Shown here one piece after another: positions 1-5,567 of a DNA stretch of 13,859 nt; the first letter of the stretch is position 1; each line of letters opens with the position of its first letter. The notes under the pieces are model-generated. The model did not search any database. It was given only the letters and a program-made list of their open reading frames with translations, and was not told where the DNA came from. The position numbers and the translations under genes were made by a program. The DNA lies in NCBI GenBank assembly GCA_017610245.1, contig JAFCCK010000009.1:1-13859 (forward strand). Direction: 5' to 3'. Source of the stretch: Candidatus Iainarchaeum sp. (GTDB taxonomy: Archaea > Iainarchaeota > Iainarchaeia > Iainarchaeales > GCA-2688035).

Positions 1-241
1 CAACAATATGATTACAGCCCTGCTCCCTCAATGCCCAGATGTTTGCCCTGAAGGGCACATTTGTTGGCATAATATTGTGCTTTCTGCCATGCCTCGCAAT
101 CAAACACACCTTCCTGCCTGCAATCTCCCCAACTTTCAGTGGAGAGCTTGGTTTCCCATAAGGTGTTTCAACCTCAACATCCTTTGCACCCTTCAAAATG
201 CCAGGGTCGTCCAATCCACTACCGCCAATTATTCCAATCAT
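1..241 (-). CDS. mtnP: S-methyl-5'-thioadenosine phosphorylase, N-terminal part (C-terminus beyond window)
   Basis: Predicted to cleave methylthioadenosine with phosphate to adenine and 5-methylthioribose-1-phosphate in the cytoplasm. Only the first 80 residues are inside the window. They open with MIGIIGGSGLDDPGIL, in which GGSG is the phosphate-binding loop of the purine nucleoside phosphorylase/MTAP family. RHGRKH (50-55) and VPFRANIWAL follow, matching the family pattern of RHG..H followed by a P..YRAN-like stretch. The start is the ATG at 241-239. An AGGTG ribosome site overlaps the TAG stop of the upstream PfkB gene, and the gap is 8 nt, so the two genes are almost certainly cotranscribed. 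Adenine made here can feed the APT encoded at 2447-2974. Family assignment is firm. Discrimination between MTA, inosine or guanosine as substrate rests on the missing C-terminal part. Confidence 0.9.
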   Translation of the reverse strand, partial: MIGIIGGSGLDDPGILKGAKDVEVETPYGKPSSPLKVGEIAGRKVCLIARHGRKHNIMPTNVPFRANIWALREQGCNHIV

Positions 242-249
242 CGCAACAC

Positions 250-1155
250 CTAAAATTGCACAATCTTCTTGAATTCGTTAAACCTTTTATCTATATCTTC
301 CATTGAGATTTCCTTAAGCCTTTCCAGCGAAAAACCCTCTGCGTTATAGCTTGCCACGCTGGAAGCATATACCAATGCCTTCCTCACGTTTTCCTCTCCC
401 AAATCCTTTGTCTTCGCAAGATACCCAGTCAGCGTGCCAGCAAAACTGTCCCCTGCGCCTGTCGGATCAATAACGTTCTCAAGAGGAAAGCCCGGGGCGG
501 AAAAGAATGAATCCTTTGTCATAAAAACACAGCCATGTTCGCCCTTCTTTATTATCGCAAGCTCGGAATCAAGCTTCAATATCTCCCTTGCTGCTTTCAT
601 CAGGTTTGTGGTTTTGAAAAGCTGCCTTGCTTCCCCATCATTCATAAGCGCAATATCAGACAGCTTCACCATCTCCAAAACCCCTTCCCTATCCTTTCCA
701 ATATAATAATTCATTGTATCCGACACAACAAGCTTTGGTCTCTTGTTCATTTGCTCCAGCATACTTTTTTGAACTGCGGGCTCAAGGTTTCCCAGGAAAA
801 GGTAATCAGCATTCTTGTATTCCGCAGGCACCTTTGGGTTAAAGCCCTCAACAACATTCAGCTGTGTTTCAATTGTTTCCGCAACATTTATGTCAAACCC
901 ATACTTTCCCTTCCAGTAGAATGTTTCTCCCTCAGCCTTCTCAACCCCCCTCAAGTCAATTCCCCTGGATCCAAAAAATTGCAAGTGCTGCTCTGGAAAA
1001 TCCTTTCCAACAATGCTCACGATGCCGGGCTTCGCAAAGAGCGAGGCAGCTGTCGCGGCATAGCTGGCAGAGCCTCCAAGTGCTCTTTCAACCTTTCCAA
1101 AGGGGGTCTCAACAGAATCGAGTGCCATTGTGCCGAGAATTACAACCTCAACCAT
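250..1155 (-). CDS. PfkB/ribokinase-family sugar or nucleoside kinase
   Basis: This 301-residue protein is a full-length PfkB-fold kinase, using ATP or ADP to phosphorylate a sugar or nucleoside. The N-terminal glycine signature is GGSASYAA (27-34). The C-terminal PfkB signature DPTGAGDSFAG lies at 230-240, with D236 as the expected catalytic base and GAGD forming the anion hole. KKGEHG (203-208) is the usual strand-turn before the nucleotide site. The start ATG has GGTG about 6 nt upstream and a TATA-like box at 1186-1193. The gene sits 8 nt before mtnP. Thermococcus ribose-1-phosphate kinase belongs to this family, so action on a sugar-1-phosphate released by the phosphorylase, or on a nucleoside, is a reasonable inference. 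The substrate cannot be read from the sequence. Confidence 0.88.
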   Translation of the reverse strand: MVEVVILGTMALDSVETPFGKVERALGGSASYAATAASLFAKPGIVSIVGKDFPEQHLQFFGSRGIDLRGVEKAEGETFYWKGKYGFDINVAETIETQLNVVEGFNPKVPAEYKNADYLFLGNLEPAVQKSMLEQMNKRPKLVVSDTMNYYIGKDREGVLEMVKLSDIALMNDGEARQLFKTTNLMKAAREILKLDSELAIIKKGEHGCVFMTKDSFFSAPGFPLENVIDPTGAGDSFAGTLTGYLAKTKDLGEENVRKALVYASSVASYNAEGFSLERLKEISMEDIDKRFNEFKKIVQF

Positions 1156-1185
1156 TTTTTCACCACATAGAAATTCAGGGCGTCA

Positions 1186-1193
1186 TTTATTAA
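1186..1193 (-). promoter_or_regulatory. TATA-like box for the PfkB-mtnP operon
   Basis: The minus strand reads TTAATAAA here. Its centre is about 35 nt from the PfkB ATG, so a start site about 26 nt downstream would leave a leader of roughly 9 nt containing the GGTG ribosome site. The palindromic element begins 18 bp further upstream. Called by spacing and composition only. Confidence 0.45.
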
Positions 1194-1203
1194 TTCTTTT
1201 TGA

Positions 1204-1211
1204 TTCGCTCA
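1204..1211. repeat. 8-bp direct repeat, left copy (putative target-site duplication)
   Basis: TTCGCTCA directly abuts the outer end of the left inverted repeat. An identical copy in the same orientation abuts the right inverted repeat at 1353-1360. Because the outer repeat is direct while the inner ones are inverted, it fits a target-site duplication made by insertion of the palindrome. Confidence 0.65.
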
Positions 1212-1352
1212 CCACCTCCAATAAAGAATTTTTTCTTAGGACTCGGTTTTTATCGGCTTAAAGCTTTAGCTTCGCTTTGCTCAGCGTAAAGCATTTAATG
1301 CCTCAAAAACCGCAAGACGTCCACGAAAAAATTCGTAATATTTTGGAGGTGG
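1212..1352. mobile_element. MITE-like palindromic element, 141 bp
   Basis: The ends are perfect 10-bp inverted repeats: CCACCTCCAA at 1212-1221 and TTGGAGGTGG at 1343-1352. A second perfect 10-bp pair lies inside: GAATTTTTTC at 1226-1235 and GAAAAAATTC at 1325-1334. Pairing continues inward with GGAC/GTCC, then CGGTTTTT (1244-1251) with AAAAACCG (1305-1312), then GGCTTAAAGC with GCATTTAATGCC, leaving a small central loop near 1280. The whole element is therefore one imperfect hairpin with no coding capacity, flanked by an 8-bp direct repeat. That is the architecture of a miniature inverted-repeat transposable element. Both ends carry GGAGGTGG facing outward, a match to the anti-Shine-Dalgarno sequence. 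No transposase or second copy is visible in the window, so the parent element is unknown. Confidence 0.65.
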
Positions 1353-1360
1353 TTCGCTCA
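1353..1360. repeat. 8-bp direct repeat, right copy (putative target-site duplication)
   Basis: TTCGCTCA, identical to 1204-1211 and immediately outside the right inverted repeat. Its last base is also the first base of the ATG of the small ORF at 1360-1458. Confidence 0.65.
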
Positions 1361-1458
1361 TGAATCAGAAATTTTCAGAATCAAGAAAAAGTCCTTTTGG
1401 AGAGGGATATTCTTTTGATGAACTATGTAAGAACATGAAGGACTGGTGGTTTCCGTGA
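1360..1458 (+). CDS. 32-residue ORF coupled to the nuclease gene
   Basis: A short ORF beginning MNQKFSESRK and ending MKDWWFP. It has the strongest ribosome site in the window, GGAGGTGG at 1345-1352, with an 8-nt gap to ATG. That site is the right end of the palindromic element. Its TGA stop (1456-1458) overlaps an in-frame GTG (1455-1457) of the following gene as GTGA, the same overlap used by other gene pairs in this window. It may be a genuine small leader protein that delivers ribosomes to the nuclease gene, or the detached N-terminus of that protein after a frameshift. No family is recognised. Confidence 0.45.
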   Translation: MNQKFSESRKSPFGEGYSFDELCKNMKDWWFP

Positions 1459-2444
1459 ATACCGGAAATCCACTCTCTCCAAACGGTTATAAATGGCAAA
1501 AACCAGATTCTTCTGGTGGAAGGTTGGTTAAATCTTGGAAAAATAAAGAACATGTTAAGATGAGAAGCAAAGTCAAAGAACTTCTCGCGGAAGGTTTGTC
1601 TATCGAAGAAATAGCTGAAAAGCTTAGTTTGAAAGTTGGCTCTCGTTATGAGAGAAAGACTGTTTTATGGTACGCCTACTGCTTAATTGCCCAGAAAAAC
1701 CAAAGAAAGGCTTTTGAAAAACATGGTTATGAATTGTACAGCAAAGCAGGAAAAATTGCACAGAAAAGACACCCTTGGATTGGACATATGCTTGGCAAGA
1801 AGTATGGTTCGATAGCTGGTAAGAAACGAATGAAGCAACTCAAAGAGTCTGGCAAGGCCAAAGAATACTTCTCGATGATGGCTAAAAAGCTTCATGAGAG
1901 AGACCCCGAACATTCAAGACGAAACATGAAAAAAACTCATGAAATAATGAAGAAGAACGGTACTTTTTATTCTCATCAAAAAAAGGCAACATCGGAGTGC
2001 ATGAAAAAGCACCCCAAACAGTTAATGGCAATGTCCAAGCGAGTACACGAACTTTATCCTGATCTGGTCTATCGTTCTCGAAGGAAGCAGAGAGAAAATA
2101 TGCCTTATTGGTATAAGGGGTGTAAATTTGATTCAAACCAAGAGCGGGAGGTTTGTAAGATATTAGTTGGACATGATTTGATTGATGTTCCTGTTGAGGG
2201 AAAAAATGTCCAATTTAGAATCCAGAATTATGAAATTGACTTTTTCCTAAATGAAAAACTTTTCTTGGAGTTTCATCCCCCAATCAAATTAGGTGATAAA
2301 ATTGAAACAGAAGAAAGTTATTTCAAAAAACGGAGAACGATCCTTGATGAGAACGGTTTTGCAGATTATCCCTTAATTGTCATCCCACACATTAATAAAG
2401 CTGAAGATATGGTTAAAGAGATCAAAGAAAGATACTTCCAATGA
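1446..2444 (+). CDS. Putative homing-endonuclease-like protein with HTH, basic repeats and Vsr/PD-(D/E)XK-like C-terminus
   Basis: A 332-residue basic protein read from GTG at 1446; GTG at 1455, overlapping the upstream stop, is an equally good start. An HTH-like segment lies at about 42-65 (KELLAEGLSIEEIAEKLSLK). About six Lys/His-rich units of 17-18 residues follow from roughly 100 to 213, with recurring KK.HE..P spacing; NUMOD-like DNA-binding repeats of phage and mobile endonucleases look similar. The C-terminal domain (about 222-315) has E233/E235, IDFFL with D265, and LFLEFH with E275 and H277. This resembles the Vsr/EDxHD nuclease fold in which the usual E-x-K is replaced by E-x-H. The gene is clearly more AT-rich than its neighbours, lies on the opposite strand to the salvage genes around it, and ends 2 bp from the APT stop. 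Recent acquisition is likely. The nuclease call rests on pattern only. Confidence 0.6.
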   Translation: MVSVNTGNPLSPNGYKWQKPDSSGGRLVKSWKNKEHVKMRSKVKELLAEGLSIEEIAEKLSLKVGSRYERKTVLWYAYCLIAQKNQRKAFEKHGYELYSKAGKIAQKRHPWIGHMLGKKYGSIAGKKRMKQLKESGKAKEYFSMMAKKLHERDPEHSRRNMKKTHEIMKKNGTFYSHQKKATSECMKKHPKQLMAMSKRVHELYPDLVYRSRRKQRENMPYWYKGCKFDSNQEREVCKILVGHDLIDVPVEGKNVQFRIQNYEIDFFLNEKLFLEFHPPIKLGDKIETEESYFKKRRTILDENGFADYPLIVIPHINKAEDMVKEIKERYFQ

Positions 2445-2446
2445 GT

Positions 2447-2974
2447 CTACTCTTTGTCGTACTTTATTAGTGAAAAAATATCGTAGCCTTTAAGCTTTTC
2501 TCTCCCTTTCAGGAAGGTAAGCTCTATCAGGAAAGCAATCCCATTTACCTTTCCGCCAAGCTTCTCAACCAGGTCAACCGCTGCGCGTGCAGTTCCCGCA
2601 GTAGCACACAAATCATCAACAACCAGCACGCTCTCTCCATTCTCAATCGCGTCCTTATGAATCTCAAAGGCATCGGTGCTGTATTCCGTCTGGAATTCCT
2701 GTTTTATCGTTTCAGCCGGCAGCTTCCCAGGCTTCCTTAATGGCACAAACCCTGCATGGAATTCATAAGCAAGAACCGCCCCCAGAATAAAGCCTCTGGA
2801 TTCCGTGCTTACAACCTTGTCAAAGTGCATATCCTTCTTGATGAAGTACTCAACCAGCTCATCAATTGCCTGCCTAAACGCATGCCCATCCTGCAGCAGT
2901 GTGGTAATATCCTTGAACATTACCCCTCCCTTCGGGAAATGGGGAACTGTCCTGATTTTTTTGCTCAAATCCAT
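2447..2974 (-). CDS. apt: Adenine phosphoribosyltransferase
   Basis: Converts adenine plus PRPP to AMP and pyrophosphate. The protein is 175 residues, the usual size for the family, and the ends look intact. It begins MDLSKKIRTVPHFPKGGVMF, with the APRT-typical FPKGGV.F.DIT segment. Later come STESRGFILGAVLA and LRKPGKLPAET, both diagnostic for APRT. The PRPP loop reads VLVVDDLCATAGTA, where the usual form is VDDLLATGGT, so one loop glycine is alanine. The start is the ATG at 2974-2972 preceded by GAGGGG about 7 nt away; a longer in-frame reading upstream overlaps the nucleotidyltransferase gene and has no family support. It lies 25 nt after that gene, so cotranscription is likely. Adenine from mtnP is the obvious substrate source. 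Confidence 0.93.
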   Translation of the reverse strand: MDLSKKIRTVPHFPKGGVMFKDITTLLQDGHAFRQAIDELVEYFIKKDMHFDKVVSTESRGFILGAVLAYEFHAGFVPLRKPGKLPAETIKQEFQTEYSTDAFEIHKDAIENGESVLVVDDLCATAGTARAAVDLVEKLGGKVNGIAFLIELTFLKGREKLKGYDIFSLIKYDKE

Positions 2975-2999
2975 AAATAAACCCCTCTCAGTAACTTTT

Positions 3000-3722
3000 T
3001 TATTTCCAGCCCTTCCAGCCAAAAATTGCCTTCTCGTACCTTTCAAATGTATCTGTTTGGTAGAACTGCGGCACGCACTCAATTCCGAATGCCTTGCCCT
3101 CTTCCACCATCTGCGGAAAAACTTCCTTCTCAATGCTCACCATTTTCCCTGCAGGGATGTAATCAAGGATTCTCGGCGACAGGACATAAGCGCCAGCATT
3201 AATCAGCTTTCTCCCTTTCCTTTCGCCCTTGGGCTTCTCATCAAAATTTACAATCTTTTCCCCGTCAAGCTTCACAACTCCGCCGGCAGCAGTGTATTCA
3301 ATTGAAGTAAGGGCAATTGCCGCAATTGCATCATTTCGCTCAAGCACTTTATCCAGGGCAGCAAAATCAACATCCTTGCATTCGTCGCCGTTCATCATAA
3401 TGAATTTCTCTTCTCCCTTGAAAAAATCCTCCGCAAATTTAAGCGCGCCCGCAGTTCCCAAAAACTTGTCCTCCACATTATAATGCAGTTGCACGCCCAG
3501 TTTCTCCCCGTTTCCAAAGCGCTCTTCAATCTGCTCGTGCTTGTATCCAACAGCCAAAACAATTTCCTTTACACCAACTCGCTCACACAGCTCAATGTTC
3601 CACTGCAATAGCGGCTTTCCCTTCACAGGAAGCAGGGGCTTCGCAATTTCGTATGTAACTGGCCTCAGCCTAGTACCCTCTCCTCCAGCAAGAATGAACG
3701 CTTTCCCGATTCCCAAATCCAT
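3000..3722 (-). CDS. Sugar-1-phosphate nucleotidyltransferase (RfbF/RmlA-like)
   Basis: A 240-residue single-domain NTP_transferase that should make an NDP-sugar from a sugar-1-phosphate and an NTP. The G-loop is AFILAGGEGTRLRPVT (8-23), followed by K28-P29. Other family landmarks are NGD at 111-113, DEKP at 161-164 and NAG at 175-177. There is no hexapeptide-repeat tail. Near the C-terminus the common W.D.GT metal site is replaced by FYQTDTFERY (220-229). This is closer to the FWQ.MDT.RD pattern of glucose-1-phosphate cytidylyltransferases, so CDP-sugar synthesis is possible but unproven. A TATA-like box stands about 34 nt upstream and no ribosome site is visible, so the transcript is probably near-leaderless. 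It is first in a unit with apt. Confidence 0.85.
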   Translation of the reverse strand: MDLGIGKAFILAGGEGTRLRPVTYEIAKPLLPVKGKPLLQWNIELCERVGVKEIVLAVGYKHEQIEERFGNGEKLGVQLHYNVEDKFLGTAGALKFAEDFFKGEEKFIMMNGDECKDVDFAALDKVLERNDAIAAIALTSIEYTAAGGVVKLDGEKIVNFDEKPKGERKGRKLINAGAYVLSPRILDYIPAGKMVSIEKEVFPQMVEEGKAFGIECVPQFYQTDTFERYEKAIFGWKGWK

Positions 3723-3752
3723 GCTAAACCGATTAAATTAGGGGAAAAAGAA

Positions 3753-3759
3753 TTTATAT
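3753..3759 (-). promoter_or_regulatory. TATA-like box for the nucleotidyltransferase-apt unit
   Basis: The minus strand reads ATATAAA, centred about 34 nt before the ATG at 3722. No Shine-Dalgarno motif lies between, which fits a start site close to the ATG and near-leaderless translation. Confidence 0.5.
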
Positions 3760-3799
3760 TGTTTATTAGTAAGAAATAGCGCCTGCTTCAATCAGTTAC

Positions 3800-4588
3800 T
3801 TATGGCGGCGTATAATCGGTTTCGTAGGTAAAGGCAACCTCTTCCTTGCTCACGCCAATTAGGTCTATGTAAACCTTCATTAGCCCATAAATTGAATTGC
3901 TGCTCAATTCAATGCTGTCTCCTGCACCACCCATCTGCCATGTGGCAAATTCACCATCTGGGCGATACAATCCTATATTGGCCAACACTTGATCTCCCTG
4001 AGTGCCATAGTACTCATACTTCAAGCTGTAATCTTCTTCTATCTCAACAGATTCGTTCAAATCGAGGAATACCGAGGGATATACTTTGAAAATTCCATCT
4101 GATTCATCGCTTTCGCTGCCCACGCCCGTCTGGTAACCTATTATGCTGATTTTTACCCAGTCCCGGCCTCCAAGGCTTTCTGGTATTTGCCAATCATATG
4201 TGCCTTCGATTGCTTCGCCGTCAACTTCAAAATTATAAGCGATCCAAGCAAGGCAGCTCTCGCAGTCCTTATAGCCTATCGAAACCATGTCTATATTCAA
4301 CTGTTGCCATTTTATTGCAACAGTTTCCCCGGCCTGGAATCCCTCTCCGCCATTGGGGTAAACTACTTCAATACAATGCCCATCGCCGTCCTCATCAATA
4401 CAGGTTTCCACTGGTCTTGGCACACACTTGCAATCCTGGCAGAACTCTGATGATACGCATTGCTCGTCTGTTTCGCACTCTTCCCCTTGCTCAACTATGT
4501 CATTACCACAAACAGGCGGCTGCGTACAGCCGCTCAAAAAAAGCACAACCGCAATAAGCAAAGCCAATGGCAGAAATTTTCTCAACAT
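3800..4588 (-). CDS. Secreted Cys-rich lipoprotein with Ig-like and S-layer-like domains
   Basis: A 262-residue predicted lipoprotein of unknown function. The N-terminus has Lys/Arg, a hydrophobic run and the lipobox LSGC, with C21 as the likely lipid-anchored residue. It is followed by CGNDIVEQGEECETDEQC and further Cys pairs to about residue 55, the CGNGIVE.GEECD type module found in secreted proteins. DEDGDGH (65-71) looks like a calcium-binding loop. VVYPNGGEGFQAGETVAIKW starts a PNGGE Ig-like domain of about 95 residues. The last about 80 residues (from VFLDLNESVEIEEDYSLKY) resemble the S-layer-associated duplication domain of archaea. The protein is acidic and should sit outside the membrane. 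The start is leaderless: the TATA box is 26 nt upstream and there is no ribosome site. Confidence 0.8.
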   Translation of the reverse strand: MLRKFLPLALLIAVVLFLSGCTQPPVCGNDIVEQGEECETDEQCVSSEFCQDCKCVPRPVETCIDEDGDGHCIEVVYPNGGEGFQAGETVAIKWQQLNIDMVSIGYKDCESCLAWIAYNFEVDGEAIEGTYDWQIPESLGGRDWVKISIIGYQTGVGSESDESDGIFKVYPSVFLDLNESVEIEEDYSLKYEYYGTQGDQVLANIGLYRPDGEFATWQMGGAGDSIELSSNSIYGLMKVYIDLIGVSKEEVAFTYETDYTPP

Positions 4589-4610
4589 GCGAAAGAATTG
4601 AATATTAAGT

Positions 4611-4618
4611 TATATAAA
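4611..4618. promoter_or_regulatory. Shared bidirectional TATA box TATATAAA
   Basis: The divergent lipoprotein and isomerase genes are separated by 70 bp that contain a single strong TATA element. Its centre lies about 26 nt before the lipoprotein ATG (4588), predicting a leaderless transcript. In the other direction a start near 4641 would leave an 18-nt leader that contains the GGTGG ribosome site of the isomerase gene. Both distances are standard for archaeal promoters. Confidence 0.6.
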
Positions 4619-4658
4619 AAGGTTTTCTTTTAGTCTTTTTATTAAGGTGGTGGAAATA

Positions 4659-5519
4659 ATGCCCTCTTTTTTGCTCGGCTTAAGCAGCACGTACTTTGCT
4701 TCTAAGGGCATTCCAATTTACGACAGCGTTGCAAAGGTAAGGGAGAGCGGCTTCAATACAGTGGAGCTGGGTGCTGGGCATAGCTTTGAGGAAAATGTCT
4801 GGGAAACAGTGAAAAGAATAAAGCGCGATTTCCCTGAAATGCATTACACTGTCCATGGGCTGTTTCCCCCGCAGCGCGAGCGCTTTTGGTTTAATGCCTC
4901 CTTGGGGCTTACAAAGCAGAACAAAGCGGTTATTGAAAACCTCTTCAGGGCAGCTGAAATTGTTGAAGCTCTTGCCATAGGAATCCATCCCGGCTTTGCA
5001 AATGAATTGCTCTGGGGCAGAGAGGTTCACGGCGTAAATCTGGGCAAGGAAGGCAGTCCACTTCCAAGGGAGCAAAGCCTACAGAACCTTTCAAAAGTGG
5101 CAGGATTTGCCCTAAAGCTCAGCACACAAACGGGAATTTCCTTCGCAATCGAGAACACCCCTGGAGAGAGGATTACACCTTTGCTACGCAAGCCCCAGGA
5201 TTTCGCTCCCTTCTTTGAAAAGTGCCCAGGGCTGGGTTTTCTCTTTGATTACGGTCATGCGCTCCTTGAAGAAAATATAGAGAGCTGGCAGCAATTCTTC
5301 CCTAGAGTTTGCGAGGTGCACCTCCACTACAGCAGGGGCCCTGATGAAAGCGTTGATATGCCTGATCACTTGCCATTCCCGAAAAGATTCAATTTCGCTC
5401 TCCTGAACAAGATTCCAAATCTGCGGAAAATGCCGCTCATTTTCGAGCACCTGGCAAATGTTTCAATCGAGGAAATAGAAAGGGAGAAGCAGGAGCTAAT
5501 TGCCTTCCTGTCCCTTTAA
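4659..5519 (+). CDS. Sugar phosphate isomerase/epimerase-like TIM-barrel protein (AP endonuclease 2 superfamily)
   Basis: A 286-residue protein of the xylose isomerase-like TIM-barrel superfamily, which also includes endonuclease IV. Candidate metal ligands fall in the expected order: H66 in YTVHG, H110 in GIHPG, E165 in AIENTPGE, D197 and H200 in FDYGHA, H221/H223 in VHLHYSRG, D236-H237 and E263 in FEH. This pattern fits a metal-dependent sugar isomerase/epimerase or phosphodiesterase; the exact substrate cannot be read. ATG at 4659 is chosen because GGTGG (4646-4650) is well spaced; two in-frame GTG codons at 4647 and 4650 lie inside that ribosome site. The gene is 48 nt upstream of the UDP-sugar dehydrogenase and may take part in the same sugar pathway. 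Confidence 0.75.
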   Translation: MPSFLLGLSSTYFASKGIPIYDSVAKVRESGFNTVELGAGHSFEENVWETVKRIKRDFPEMHYTVHGLFPPQRERFWFNASLGLTKQNKAVIENLFRAAEIVEALAIGIHPGFANELLWGREVHGVNLGKEGSPLPREQSLQNLSKVAGFALKLSTQTGISFAIENTPGERITPLLRKPQDFAPFFEKCPGLGFLFDYGHALLEENIESWQQFFPRVCEVHLHYSRGPDESVDMPDHLPFPKRFNFALLNKIPNLRKMPLIFEHLANVSIEEIEREKQELIAFLSL

Positions 5520-5567
5520 CTTCTTAAACCTTTTCCCTTTAATTTATTACCGGCTGGTCGGTGGGCT

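Noticed and set aside
864..1193. Plus-strand open frames across the PfkB gene
   Set aside because: They have no ribosome sites or recognisable domains and simply mirror a well-supported minus-strand gene.
2445..2446. Terminator between the convergent nuclease and apt genes
   Set aside because: Only 2 bp separate the stops and no hairpin or T-run is placed to serve as a terminator; transcripts probably overlap.
2400..2450. Possible right terminal repeat of a larger element spanning the MITE and the nuclease gene
   Set aside because: Sequence near the nuclease stop shares no convincing inverted or direct repeat with 1204-1221; only a short CTTCCAA/CTCCAA resemblance. The two are treated as separate insertions.
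2975..3133. Upstream extension of the apt reading frame by 53 codons
   Set aside because: It overlaps the nucleotidyltransferase C-terminus, has no family match, and the ATG at 2974 has a GAGGGG ribosome site and begins the canonical APRT N-terminus.
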